From positions 124,001 through 188,000 of the forward strand of contig JADNYJ010000060.1 of NCBI GenBank assembly GCA_015501075.1: 64,000 nucleotides of DNA, written 5' to 3'. The position numbers and the translations under genes were made by a program. A model generated the notes under the pieces. That model did no database searches and was not told where the DNA came from. It saw nothing but the letters and a program-made list of their open reading frames with translations. Shown in pieces: positions 24,142 through 37,260 of the stretch (its first letter is position 1; every line of letters starts with the position of its first letter). Source of the DNA: Gymnopilus junonius (taxonomy: Eukaryota; Basidiomycota; Agaricomycetes; Agaricales; Galerinaceae).

Positions 24142-25184
24142 AGTGATACCTCTCACGGATGCCATTCCCGCCTGTATGAGTATACAATCGTTGATGGCGT
24201 TGCATGACTCGAGTATACCCCTTCCTAGACTCTGGCCGACACCTTGTATGGTATGGACAATTAGTACCCCACGCGTAATCCTTTTCCTCGCCTGCATAAC
24301 GCCTTCTTTTGGATATTTTTTTTCCAAGATTCACTCTTTTCTTCTGTCCGTTCATTTCGCCGATCTTGACCACATCGACAATTTGACTGTGGACTTAATA
24401 GTATAGGTATTGAAAAAGCCCTCTTCACGGACTCGCATTCTTTGTGTTTGGCTAAGTTAGTAGTGTGTTTGATAGTGAGACATAGATATAAACCATTTTC
24501 CATGATTTTAACAATTGTAAAGGGAATAAACATGTACAAATATCCCATGTCCCAAAGCGTGCGTGCGCCTCCTGGCTCGCTCCTCTGTCATTGATCATGT
24601 GCTGTTGTGACTCTGTGATTAGAGCATGCGAGCGTGACTCGCTAGCGAGTCTAAGAGAACGCGTGCTGTCACGCTTGTGTTGAGACCACGTGGTGTAGCC
24701 GAAACGCGCGACGTCATCGAGTTCCCCTTGTCCTTCACATTGTTACATGGTAAGCATTTTAAAAAGACCATCTTTCTTCTTCTAATACAAAGTTTGTTAT
24801 AGATATAGGCATCGATTGTATATTTCGGGAGATACTGATTAGTATCAGGACAATGCGGTCTTGTCTCCTCGATGTTGCCTCGCGGCATCCGTCCGTATTA
24901 ACGGCCACCGGGGTCATCGCGGAAAGCGCACAGATATATACGTCAAGATGGGGATCAAACACGAGTAAGACTGCAGGGACACAGCATTTGTATATGTACG
25001 GTATGCTGTGTGTCAGTTTGCCATATCTTGCGATTCACACCTCTACCTTACCTTTTCATCTCCCTTCTCTTTCCTCTTATCATCTCTGCGTCTGCGTTTC
25101 GTAATATTTGCAGGGTTTCCTCAGCCCAGTAGCCTCTCCCTGTCCCCAGTCTCTCAGATTAACGCTCTTCGGTTTCAAGGATTG
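24142..25184. other. Intergenic with 16-base palindrome
   Basis: No gene is recognised. A perfect palindrome GACTCGCTAGCGAGTC lies at 24636-24651. A pyrimidine-rich stretch at 25030-25140 precedes the next gene. Confidence 0.4.
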
Positions 25185-27907
25185 ATGAATTCCAGCAACG
25201 GAAGTCAGAGGAACACTACAACACGTTACTCTCCAACTCAGCGTTCGCGGGTTCCATCTATCCATTGGTTATTCAGGAGTAACATTCCTCGCAAAAGAGC
25301 TTCGTACATTTCCCTAGACGTTCAGAAACGAAACTTTTTCGGAATGGGCGAGATCATCGGCGTCATTGCAAACGTTTGTCCTTCTTCGTCTGACCAAAAG
25401 GACCAGTTCTGATCTCTCTTTTACAGCCTGCAGAAACCGTGCGTTCTCTGACAGAATCCAGGAAAATGCTCGAAGATGCTCGGAGGGAGATAAACGAGAA
25501 CAAGGAACGTTCTCAACTCCGGCCAAAGCACACGTTTTCGAAATTGCCTGGATTTTTCCCCCGCAAGGCAGAAATGCTGGCCATTGAACGCGCACTGGAT
25601 GGCGAGCCTTCTTTTACAGTGCTTTTCGGCGCTAGTTCCGTTGGAAAGGTAGGCCAATAATGGGCTGTCGCGCTTCATTTTACTGATTTTTACATAAATA
25701 GACTGCACTTTTGAGAGAGGTGCTCACTCGAGACGCATATCATGTTCTTCACTTCGATCTTCGGATCGCTGGTTTTGCCGATTTGCCAAGTTTATATATG
25801 AGTTTGAGCCAACAAATGGAGCAGTACTTTGAAGGAATCGCCAAGATAGAGGGTTATGAAGTTTTTGAAAAAGAGGCCTGGGGTTTCAAGGTTGGTGCTC
25901 GGATGGTAGACTTTGGCAATGCTCTGAAAATATATCGCAGCACGATCACCTCAACGTTGAACGCCGATTCAAAGAGACCAATGTGGCCGACTCAAAATCG
26001 CAAACCATTAAGACGAGCGACATTGCTCGACTTATGGAACTCTTCCAGGTAATCTACGCAACACATCGCACTGCAGTAACCAACTCGACTTCGTTCTTGT
26101 AGAGTTCTTTGCTGAAATATTGCGAATTTCAGCCTGAGACAGATAACGGCCACGACGACTCCAGCAAGGACTCTTCCAAGCCACCTCGTCGACAAGCTTC
26201 GGCTGATACCGACAGGACGCACATCGACCATGCCAGTGATTCCTCCTGGTCTAAATCCAGATGGGGTCTGAGGAGTTGGGGCAAAACTAAGGCAAGCCGC
26301 AGCGAAGCCAGGCATACACCTGTTCAGTCTATGCCCGCAGAGAAAGAAAAAGGGAAGGCAAAGGAACGGCCTCCGAAGAAGATACCGGTTTGTATAATTA
26401 CTTTCTCTTTTTATGGAAGACGAATCGCTTAATTGACGGATCTTGTGTTTTATCACATTTTAGGTTATCTTTTTCGATGAGGCCCACAAGCTGTAAGTCG
26501 GCTACTACGAACTGAAGGGTCCTTTTGCTTACTTGTACCGCCTGGTCTAGTCCTGCGCTTATTCAGTCAACAGAGACCATGAAATGCATTCTGGACTCCA
26601 TGCTGGTACTGACGAAGCAAGATAGGCTCTGCCACGTAATCCATGCAACGAGCGATCCATTCTACCAAACGTGGCTTCGACAGTTGAACGTCATGCAGCA
26701 TTGCAAGGTCAGTACCCATCCAACGCGCGGTCTTCATTTCGGGCAACTGTTTTTGCCTTCTTTCTTTCTTCATTGCATTAGGGGACATGGCTTACTGATG
26801 AACTTTGAGCAGATAATCACGATTGGAGATTGTTCCAGAGCGAGACGAGGAAATTCTTTAGGGAAAGGTTGCTGCCTCGTGTGCCAGAAGGATACAGGCC
26901 TGCATTGAACTTTGAAGTGCTGTATGACGCGTTCGGCGGAAAGCTTGCTCACTGGCATGATTACATCACGGATTACAGTGCGTTGTCTTGGCTTTGTGTG
27001 CTGTATTTGCAGCTCATTTTTGTCTTCACTTTCTAGTCAACTCGAATGGCACCATGGATAGTGAGTTTTTCTATCGATTTTCATCGAATTCGTTCCTGAC
27101 ATTGGGCTTGTAGTCAAACAGAGTTCTCACTTCCTCCAAGCACATGCCCTGCTCAACCTTCACATCATCCACTCCTCCCAAGCTCCAACTGGTGGTCCAA
27201 CTAACGCAGAAGGTGACCAGTCTGCTCCGGGAGCAGCCAATGCCAGCACAGCCGACACTCTGCATCCAGGCCTTGGCCCTGCAGGCTTCAAAATCTACTC
27301 TCCCCTCGCCCAGCCACAAGGGCATGGATCAATGTCCAGCGACAGTAGCCAAATTACAAGCCTCGGCGGACCGCCCGAATTCTCTGCAATGGAACTTCTC
27401 AAAGTCATGAGCCGTTTCGCGCGCCCTGATACGCAGTATTTGCCTTACTTCCATCTATGCCGTGAGCTGGGTGTGAGGACGGTGGATGGGATGGTAAAAG
27501 GTCGCGTCTTGGATTTGCGCTGGACGGAGCCTGTTACAAAGGAGAATGGTGAAGGGGCGAGGAGAAGCACGGTCATACCAACGCATGCGAGAGATAGTAG
27601 GCTTATGTCGGCTACTTCGCCTTCGGCCTCTGGTGGAGTCGGGACCGGTACTTCTTCCGGTGGATTTGCTACCGCGTTCGAAGGAAGTACAGGGAACACT
27701 CCCATTGATCCTCCACCTCCTATCGACGACGAAGAGGTTATGATTCCTGTTGGAGGGATGTACGATGAAGTGTTGGAGGTGGTTGGACCCAAGCTGGTGC
27801 CTACGACTCCCATCATGCGATATGCGATGAGAGATGTCGTCCAAGAGTACGAAGACGATCAATCGGTGTCGGAATACGCATCCTTGTCCGACGTTGATGA
27901 GTACTGA
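25185..27907 (+). CDS. P-loop ATPase (archaeal-type ATPase family), probably mitochondrial
   Basis: Start chosen at ATG 25185; the open frame extends upstream to 25008. The N-terminus is basic and hydroxylated (RSRVPSIHWLFRSNIPRKRA, then QKRNFFGMGEIIGVIAN), suggestive of a mitochondrial presequence. The ATPase core has Walker A FGASSVGKTALLREV split by an intron at 25648-25701, and Walker B VIFFDEAHKLP at about 26465-26550. An N-terminal HFDLRIAGFADLPSLYMSL and a sensor-like VIHATSDPFYQTWL follow. A long Ser/Gly-rich, acidic C-terminus ends SLSDVDEY. The P-loop placement and DEAH resemble the archaeal ATPase family found in fungi. The cellular role is not known to me. One frame slip at 26835-26836 (CC, one C short) precedes SETRKFFRERLLPRVPEGYR. 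Confidence 0.75.
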
Positions 27908-28096
27908 TATTTTGATGAACGAATTTTCTTCACTTCATTTGTTCAGCTCAATGAAGAACATGAACCTCCCTCTGTTGTACGTTGTATGATATACTCTATT
28001 TTATTGTACAATATGATTTTGATAATGTCGATATTCCCTCTGTAAAGTATTTAAATAATTATGTATGGAAGAAAGATGCGGAAATACCTTGGTGGT

Positions 28097-31000
28097 CTAC
28101 TCCAGACCAGCATACTTCACATCCGCATTTGCCTCCAGCCATTCGAGCCACTTCTTCAGATAGTTTCCTCCGTGAGCCACTGTCGACGAATCTCCTACAA
28201 CGCACTTTCGTGACTATGTGAACATCCATAAGTTGTCGAGTAAAGAACTATGGGACTTACGAGATGTCTTTTGGCTCTTGTCATTGCAACTGAAAAGAGG
28301 AAATGCTCAGTCGTACCAAAAGATAGAAGATAGCGCTGTATACCATTCATTCGCCGCTTTTCCTTCAAAAAGCCCACTTCTCTCTGGAAGTATGTTAAGT
28401 ACCACGAAAAGATATTCCTCAGAGATCGCATACTGTATTGTTGCTCCTAACAAGTGAGATAATGATAGCTTCTTTTTCTCGACCTTGCATCCCATCCACA
28501 GTGCCGATTTCAAGCGTTAGACCATATTTAGGTCGTAATAAGGAGGTTAACAGTGTTACTTGGGCTTGATATCTGTTTTCACTATGAATGTGTAGCCGAG
28601 GTTCAATATGGCAATAACTTACGGAGTGATGATGGCAATCTGGCTAGGCAAGACGCCGAATTCTGCCTTGAGACCAATATATTTCAGACCCGAACAATCC
28701 TAAAAAAAAGACTGTACCAATTTCGCCACCCAGTTTGCCACAATAGTGCCTTCATTTTCGTTACTTCGACTTCCCTCATCGCCATCGCCGTCCAGACGCT
28801 CAAAATATTCACAACCGGCAGTGTCGAAGAATACGACGGGCGTTTGAAGGAATTCCTTTTCATCTTCCTCAGAATCAGCTTGAGTATCGGGCAAATCGGC
28901 CAGAAGGTGGGAAGCAACAGAGTCGTGAGATCTGAGCTTGGAGGCATAGAGAGTCTTAGATGGGAATGAGCATATCTGATCATGCATTCTAGAAAAGATA
29001 TCAGAAGGGCTGAGATGTAGTAAAAGAAAGAATGTATACCGGTATTGTACCTCCAGCATACGCTTGATGCTTGCTCCATACATGGCCTCGAGTCGGTCAA
29101 ACAAAGTAGTTTCCAGTGTCTTTGGTGGTACAAGCTTGACGAAACGAGGTTTGTTGTTCGAGGTTAGAGGAGCAGATGCTTTACCCAAAGCTTCGTCATT
29201 GTCGCTGCTATCAGAGCCGTCAGAATTTGGCTCGTCCACGGGGGTGTTAGCATCCTGGGTTGTTTTGGATTTTGCAACTTTTTTAGCAGGATCGGTTGCT
29301 TTTTTTGAAACTGATTTAGACGGCTGGGGTGCTTTCTTCTTTTCTGTCTTCTTGTCAATAGACAGGACAGTAGGAGGAAGCTGCATAGGATCGCCAGCCA
29401 ATATAAGCTTCTTAGCTTTGAAGATGGGAATCCAACAAACCTGGAAGGCGTCATCAATCATTGTCAACTCGATTCGGGAACAAAACGTACAGCTTCAATT
29501 GCTTGTGTTGCTTCATCAATGATAACGACGTCAAACTCTTCGTTAAACAATTGTCTCCCTCCAGAGGAATGACACGTTGCAAGCACGATCTACGCCTCAA
29601 TTAGGCTTGATACTGCAAAATAAAGAATAGAATGCATTACTTCAGACTCCTTCAGAACAGATTTGACCACGCCGCCCTCTCGCTGGCGGTACCTTCACAC
29701 AATGAGCGTAAGAAACTTCGGGAGGAGCAAAGATTCTTACTCTTTACGAAGAGCTTTCACTTCCTCCCACATCTTTTTACGTTCTAGACCTCTAGGCCGT
29801 GCTTTGCCTTTTGCATCCCTTCCTTTCCCAGAAAGAACACCAAGAGCATTTTCCAACTCGCCTTTTACGTCTCTTGCAAGAGCAGCCTAGAATGGAAATT
29901 AGTTACGTATTCTAAATCAGAATATGTTACTGACCTGGTCAGTTCGTGTGGCTTTGACCTCCAAAGTAGATTCAAGGATTCCTTCGTGAGCCATGACACG
30001 GGCTGGATGGCCGATTCTGGTGACCCTTAACCTTTGAGCCTTGTCAACAACAGGCAGGGCTAGAAGTCGTTCCAAGATATTGTCCACAGAAAGATTAGAA
30101 GCGCCGCATACGAGTACGCGCTTTGGCTTCGGATTGATAGAGGTTTCTGTGGTCAGCTGTCTAATAATTTCTATGAGTGTATGTGTCTTTCCGGTTCCTA
30201 AAGCGCAATTACACTATTGGTTTATCAAACTAAAGGGCTTGACACATACCTGGAGGACCATGAATACATGCAACCTCTGGGGATTCCAAGCAGAATTTGA
30301 TTGCAACCTTCTGACTTTCGTTCAAGGTATTGTCAAAAAATGGGATGTCGTCCATCTGTTCCCTTGGTGAAGGTGGTTTCATGCCAAGTAGCACTTGTAT
30401 CAGGTTGTTCAATTCACCAGCAGCTTTGCCACCGCCCTATATTCACTAAGTTCGGAAATTGCATTGTGCAGGAAAAGGCTAACCGAAGGAAGCACGATCT
30501 TCTCTAGTTGATCTATGGCCTTGTCCATCCTGAGGAATGCTTGTCAGCACAAGACGATCGAAACAACGGCAAGAGATTTTACCTTACGTATGTAACGCTA
30601 TTGGCAAGCTTGACGACGCGACAGCGTTCTGGCAGGTCCAAATCTTCAGAACTTGATTCTGAGGAATCTACAGCGACAACTATGCGGGTATCGGATACCT
30701 GGAAAGCTCATGCTCCAACGTCATTAATTCTGGACATCAGCTAATGGACATACCTTGTACACGACGCCTTCAGCTTGAGGACTTCTTGAATCGGAAGCTT
30801 TGGGCTTCTTCGTATTGACGTTTGAAGATACATTGGCCTCGATTCTGGCGAGATCTCCCGGTCTAAACTGAAATCAGTGGATACTCTAACCAATTTCAAG
30901 AAAGCATGCCTGAAATTATGCGGAGGAAATAATGGAATACTATGATATGCTGATGGTCGTTCAAGTTCCACCAGCCTACCTTCGAGGAACTTTAGTAAGA

Positions 31001-31220
31001 AATCAACGATGCGTGACATAATGACCCACGTTTTGCCTCCTAGGCCAATGTTCATCGACGCGATTCCAAGCCCTGCAAGAGAAAGTCCTTTCTGTTCTAA
31101 TAGTTTGGGACCACAATTAGACAAAAGAAGGGAACTCCGTTCGATCTCTGCTTCGCGTTCTTTAGCAAGCAAGATGCGCTGGCGATCTATAAACGCCCTA
31201 AGGTCTGTTTCATTGGCCAT
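28097..31220 (-). CDS. UPF1-like SF1 helicase, IGHMBP2/Hcs1 type
   Basis: Multi-exon gene from ATG 31220 (MANETDLRAFIDRQRILLAK) to TAG at 28097-28099 (VKYAGLE). Helicase motifs in order: Q-like NESQKVAIKFCLESPE; Walker A GPPGTGKTHTLIEII formed across an intron at about 30195-30250; CGASNLSVDNILERL; Walker B VVIIDEATQA; AGDPMQLPPTV; QYRMHDQICSFPS; GTVDGMQGREKEAIIISLVR; and VAMTRAKRHL. A low-complexity Lys/Ser insert (about 29170-29340) interrupts the region after motif III, as in fungal Hcs1. The family comprises 5'-3' DNA/RNA helicases: yeast Hcs1 is linked to DNA polymerase alpha and human IGHMBP2 to tRNA/ribosome biology. No frame breaks are seen. Confidence 0.92.
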
Positions 31221-31559
31221 TTTGTGCCTTGTGGTCGACATGCAACTGTCAAGGTGAGGGTTTGTGATCAAGTTGATCGGAGGAATGACCTTGATTAGGA
31301 ACTTCAACTAGGTGCACGAGGCCAGTTCGCTCAGTCACTGGCCACTCAAGTTGAGTCGAAGCCTCGAAGGCTTGCTCTACTACCCCAATTAAGCACATCT
31401 ATTTCATTACCAGTAATAGGAAGTAGTAGTACATTGGTCAGGCATTCAAGAAAGTATTCGGAACAGTGAATTTACAAATTGGGTGACCTACTTCTGGAGC
31501 GGGGTCAAATTTCAACATTGGGACCTCCCCGGTAATAAACATTTCCGACAGATTTCGAG
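31221..31559. other. Short intergenic gap
   Basis: The gap holds the promoter of the helicase gene. A longer in-frame start at 31307 for the helicase is possible but adds residues that look untypical. Confidence 0.35.
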
Positions 31560-33570
31560 TTCTAGAAATCAACTGTTCCACTATTCCTTTTCAAGCCAAG
31601 CTTTTTATCTCCGCATCATACATTGCAATAACTTCTTTCCTACGAGGCATACACTTCTCTCCATACGTGAAGGGCTTGTCAAGAGATGCAACAAGTACTC
31701 TCTAGGTAGTGTCGACCTCAGCATCCAGTCAATGAGAGGGTCATCATTACTGACCTCATTTGTCAACTTGGCAGTACCAGGGGCAATATCATTGCAACAC
31801 TCAAAGGCAGGCCTGTGTAAACCGTGAGATGATACAGTTCACAATCTCGGAGCAGTCGAAGCTCACCATACTAGATCCTTATAGGCATTCAGTGCTGTAG
31901 GATTTGTAAGATCGTTGTGCGCAATGTAGTTCCCACTGGTTCAATAATTGCTCCACATGCGACGGATGTCCCACTTCTGGGGCCAAATATGACTGCACCA
32001 GCGATCAAGTGGTGCATCATCAAGACTCTTTCTACAAGGAAACTATGAGAAATATTAGAGCTAGATGGGACCCCTGCTCGCCTAAAGCCACGGCATTTTC
32101 TGCAGTAGAGGGAAAATAAGTTACAGAAAGAAAAAGAAGCGACGTATACTGACTTTCGGTCCAGCTTGCCCTACAGTTTCTTGGTCTGTGACACGACAAA
32201 AAATTTCCAGAAACCCGGCTTGGTCGGATGTGGCTGCAGCAAGTCTCCTGTTGCGTAGGCAGGAGTATTCCGAATTCTCCGTTGGTCCGTGTAGGAGTAT
32301 GCATCGCGCCCCGCTATATAGTAAAACTTATGAAAAACGAAGCATCGTTGTAAATAGCGAATGATCTCACTTTCAAGATGAGTTCTACAGCATCTTCGGA
32401 AGCTTCCTGTCGGAATCCTGGACTGACAAAAGAATAGAACGAAAAATATTCCCAATCTAAGCCCATTTTCTCTATGCTGGTCGTCAATCAAAGGGAGGTG
32501 TGAAATGTAGCTTTGCTTCTCACTCGGGAATACTTTGTTTACCAAACCTCCCTCCGATCTAGATCATTTCAATTTGCTGACGATCGACGACAGAAGTCTG
32601 TCACAACGCACGAGCCAAAGAGCAGAAAAATTTCCACCCCACTTTTTGCAAGTGCGTCGCCAACTACTTTAGAGAGGGGACCGCCACCAAAAAGCTATGG
32701 TCAACAAAGTTTCTGACAGCGACCTTAAAACAATTGTATAAAACCTTACAACGCCTTCAAGCCTAGCGAGCGTTTCCACCTTTTCAAGATCTTCGGACCA
32801 AACCTATCAAAAGATATAAATCGGTCCCACAAGCGTTATAGACATGTAAGAACTTACATTCAAAAAAGGCTGGAGAACGAAGCAATAGGTAGAGGCCGTC
32901 GCGATATTGGAACGGAAGGTGTGGACATTATTTGAACGCAAATATCTCTTTCAGGAGGAATGCCTTGTGTTGAGATCCGTTTTTAGAAGAAATTAATACG
33001 CATATGGTTGCCAAAGGGCAGTGTGTACCATTTTGTGGGTCCACATGTTGAGTTCTGGTAAAGCCGTCGATCCTGTACATGAGGTCGGTTACTAAGTGTC
33101 AGCATCGGGAGACATCAGGAGACAAGACCGAACCAGAAGAATGCAGGACAATACAAAGAGAATCGAGATCATACTTTTCAGTCGGAGGTTTCGCAACAGT
33201 GTATTCATCTGCGAAAAGCTTTTCCCAAGATGGAATATATGGTACTGTGATATTGATTTCTGGACTTTCTCGGACACTCTGGAGGGTAGCTTTCAGTTTC
33301 TCGTCATCCTCATTCATGAGGATGTGAGATACACCGCTCTTGACAGTGAGATGCTGGAGGGCAATGGGAGACAAGCGATTGGAAATTTGTTGGAAACAAG
33401 GAAGACGGGAAAGCCAGCTCGCATTGTTCCAATAAGACCAAGGATGTAGGTCAAAGTGCCTGCATATGCATGTCAATGAGCTCTGAACACATTGAACAGT
33501 GAGGTAATGCAGACCGGACGACGAATAGAATCCGACCAGCGGCCGATTAGTGGTATCCTTCCTCATACAG
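31560..33570 (-). pseudogene. Decayed NRPS-like adenylate-forming enzyme (adenylation domain remains)
   Basis: Reading leftward, fragments match in order the adenylation domain of basidiomycete NRPS-like reductases: GFYSSSGLHYLTVQCVQS and NRLSPIALQHLTVKSGVSHI (33380-33560), the core LCIVLHSSGS (about 33125), VWSEDLEKVETLARLEGVV (about 32770-32810), VVGDALAKSGVEIFLLFGS (about 32630-32690), YATGDLLQPHPTKPGFWKF (about 32200-32260) and the C-terminal PFTYGEKCMPRRKEVIAMYD (about 31620-31680). Stops and frame changes separate them, and the conserved Thr/Pro/Lys of the P-loop after HSSGS is lost. The thiolation and reductase domains are absent. Intact relatives activate aryl or alpha-keto acids. These lesions are not all in homopolymers, so this looks like a real pseudogene. 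Confidence 0.75.
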
Positions 33571-34382
33571 ATGGCGTCTTTGCCGCCCTCCCCGGCGGAG
33601 ATACGTCCGAGAAAAACTAAGAGTTCCTGATTTTCGATGCTACTGCTTCCTCGGGCGACTCACTACGTTCTTGAAATTGTGGACCAGAAATACGAAAGTG
33701 TGGTAGCCGACGATGAAGATAAGCGAAGTCCAATTCCGAGTGTTATCTACTGTGGCTTCACAGCTTGATTCTCTTTTACTGACATACTTCTTTTCTAGCC
33801 CCATCATATTACTATGCTGCAAGTGGTGTTCGAGCTAAGTTTGTAGCTACCGGAACCGGAGACCTTTCCGTAAGTTTTTTGTCGCCACCAAGACGCACAC
33901 CACCTGAATTCGAGGAACCGACAGCAATTAGGATACGAGCATGAATATATGAGGTCACCTTCCAAATCGGCCAGTGGACTACACCAAGTGGAATGTTGAA
34001 AACATTTCCTCATGAGACTTTTCTTTGCCTTGCATGACCTTGGAAGGATGCGTAACGACGATCATGCGAGCGCCATTGGACGAGAAAAGTGACTTCTCTA
34101 CTGGATACCTGCTTCTAATCCTGGTACCAAGACGCGTCGCGAAAGCCTTGAATCAGCTTCAGTGGCCATTGCGCGAGCCGTTCGTGAGGTCGCTGTGAGG
34201 GTATGTGATCAAAGGGCGATGACCTCGATTGGGCAAGCGGAACTCCGAGTCGGGGACGCGGGACGTTTTCTCATCCTGTCATGTTATCAACCTACCGTGT
34301 CCATAACTTCATTTTGAAGATTCCAATCAAATACAGGGGGTCTGACGGGGCCTCATAGACATCCTGTTCTACACCCCCTACA
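33571..34382. other. Intergenic, unexplained short open frames
   Basis: A 44-codon frame at about 33638-33770 (+) starts MLLLPRATHYVLEIVDQKYE and ends at a TGA, and another open stretch covers 33830-33940. They look coding-like but match nothing I know and have no clear splice partners. Confidence 0.25.
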
Positions 34383-36513
34383 ATGTGTAACCACTATTCT
34401 ACCGAGACGACTCTGAAGACCACAGACGTTGTATGGCGTCCCGATGATAACGCCAAGGCCACCCCTGCCCGACCAGGTTCTAGTCAAATCTATCGGCCAG
34501 ATATCTTGGAAACGATTGAGGCAAAGATCGCAGAGCTCGATCCAGAATTGAGAGAGTTGAGCTTGGATATTCATGGTTCGTGTAAAAGTTACCCCTGTCA
34601 TGGATATGTTGTTGACCTAACATTCATCCAGCCCATCCGGAACTTGGATACGAAGAATAGTACGCATCGATCTGCAGACCTATCCTCGCCAGTGTTAAGT
34701 CTCATTCACCAGTTACGCACATGATGTGTATACCTCTTTTATGGAGAAACATGGCTTTGAAGTGGTCAAGAAATTCCATCTCCCAACTGCCTGGAAGGCT
34801 ACCTTTTCGCATGGATCAGGGGGCCGTATTATTGGAGTAAACTCTGAGGTATGTATAATGGCTTCCCACCCGGTACAGACCTCTTATATGGACTTTTTGT
34901 CAGATGGATGCTTTGAAGGGTATTGGCCATGCCTGCGGCCATAATTTGATTGGGATATCTGGTTAGTTAATAGCTGACCCTGTTCAAAAACAATAGGCTA
35001 ACTTTTAACAGGTGTCGCAGTTGCATGTGCCATCAAGGCTGCTCTCGAGAAGCATAACATTTCTGGGAAAGTCGTACTCTTAGGGACGCCTGGTACGCCA
35101 TTCTCATGGCTGACCTCAATTGTGGAATATCTAATTGTATTTCAAGCTGAGGAAGGTGGCTCTGGGAAGGTTGCCCTGCTCGAAAAGGGGGCTTACGATG
35201 GCATGGCTGCTTGCTTAATGTATGTCGTTTTGCTCAGCAAAAAAGTATAGGCTGATGATAGCGCCCCTTAGGTGCCACCCCGCTCCCGGACCTATCGGTT
35301 CTGTTAGCTTGAGCAGCTGTCTGGCTCTGCAACGGATTACGGTGGAATACAAAGGACACACGTTAGCACAATGCCAGTTTCTCCCTCTATATATGCTCCT
35401 AAAACTATTTCAACTCCAACTAGGGCACATGCAGCTTTATCTCCTTGGGAAGGCAAGAATGCATTGGATGCAGCTGTATTGGGTTACAACAACATCTCAG
35501 CCTTGCGTCAACAACTGAGACCGACACATCGTGTGCATGGCATATTCGAAGGCAAGGACTGGGCTCCCAACAGTACGCTTTTCTCTTTCCTAACGCCTGA
35601 TTCAATTCTCATATCGTGAAAGTCATTCCTGACTACGCAAAGTTCATGTGAGCTTCATCGTTCTTCGCCAGTCGGGATAGTCTTCAATTTCAACTTAGCT
35701 GTTATGTTCGTGCTCCTACCCGAGCAGAAATGCAGGAGACCGTCAAAAGGGTTACACCATGTTTCCAGTTCGTCGATTTTCTCCAACAATGTTATATTAT
35801 ATAGGAAGGATCTCACAGTCGTCTAGTGCTGCCGCTCTCGCCACTGGCTGCGAAGTGACGATCACCTTGGAGAAAGGTTCGACGTTTGATCTTCGTCAAA
35901 ATACCGCTCTAAGTTAGTTCATTTGCTTGTTCTTCATGTACAATATTTTACTACGGTTTAAACAGGTGGGGAAGTGGCAAACATCGTTTTAAACAAGTAC
36001 GGCGCCATCGACTATGAATGGGGTATTAAGAGTGCATCAACGGATTTTGTGAGCCTATTTTGCAATGATGACATCAGAATATCTCTTTAACACCCTTTCA
36101 TAGGGAAACGTTACCTACGGTTGGTACTTTAGCGAGTGCATAGAATTGCCCTGCTTATTTCCTTTTAGCTCTTCCTTCTTTGCATCCAGGTTTTGGTGAG
36201 CCTCAACTTTAAGCCTTATGAAGTTTGCCTGAAGGTGTATTTGCTCCATGTCAGCTATTCCTACTATTGTGGATGGAGGTAACCACACTCCTGGTTTCAC
36301 AAATTCCGCTGCGACCGTTGCATCGCACTACGCATGTCTTGACGTATCAAAGGCACTCGCTGCAACTGGTGTTCGTGTACTCATTGACAACACGTTCTTT
36401 GCCAATGTAACTTTCGCTTTCTTCAGGATAATTTCTCTTCCTTCTCTAATATTTTTCGCCTTAGGTACAAGCTACGTTCAAAGAGGACGAAAAGGCACGC
36501 GGACCTTTATAGG
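34383..36513 (+). CDS. Peptidase M20-type amidohydrolase (PM20D2/ACY1L2-like)
   Basis: Start ATG 34383 ([20 protein letters not shown]). About twelve exons give roughly 430 residues. The metal site is visible: [17 protein letters not shown] (first exons), [34 protein letters not shown], and [10 protein letters not shown]; the dimerisation lid has [18 protein letters not shown]. The C-terminal part reads TDFGNVTY, then [20 protein letters not shown], and the gene ends EDEKARGPL with TAG at 36511-36513. The family hydrolyses N-acyl or dipeptide amide bonds using one or two zinc ions; the PM20D2 group acts on beta-alanyl-lysine-type dipeptides. Substrate here is unknown. No frame break is seen, though intron edges at 35775-35830 are approximate. 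Confidence 0.88.
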
Positions 36514-37260
36514 AATCATTCCTGGAAGGAGTCCAAGGCACCTAAATAAATGTATTTGTACCCGAGGCAACCGTATCTGGCCACTGCGTAACAAATTTCA
36601 GCAATTTGGTCTCTGTATACTCTGACCTAGAGGTCACGCTGAAGTCACAGCTGAGTAAATGCGCCACACTTAGCTACCCTAATTTGGCAGGTATATTTCC
36701 CTTTATGGTTGCCATTTACAAGGTCACTTGGCCTCGTAAATGCCTAAACGTGATAACCAATTCGACCAAAGCTAAGTTCTAACAGGCCTCCGACCTTTGC
36801 ATGGCGTTGTTAAATACACCACCCAACACAGATCAATATAATTATGGTCAAATTTTCGGAAAGCCGCTCAGTCCAGAGATGGTAATATATTTCAGGAGTT
36901 TCCTTGAAACTAAAAGGCTGCATGGATATGAAGGGTAAACGTGACCTGTAATGTTCACAGAAGGGGAAAAAGGCTACAACAATGTCTATGTATTTACAGA
37001 AGCGAATATGGAACAGAGTCGAATGGGGAGGGATATCAAGTCTACTTATGCAGTCCAACAACAATATGGCAAAGGAAAGCTGGTCATGGATGGTATGCAA
37101 TTGATGAAACAAACCTAATGTGATGGTATAACAAGGGGGATTAATGAGCAGGGGGCCTTACAAATAAGAATACTAAACGCATGATGAAAAGGAGTGAAGG
37201 CTGAAGCAGAGTGCAGTAGATCAAGGGCAGAGCAGGACTCTGGCGGGCAGGCAGACATGC
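36514..37260. other. Convergent 3' flanks, nothing recognised
   Basis: The peptidase and transporter genes end toward each other here. I see no exon, repeat or RNA gene. Confidence 0.4.
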
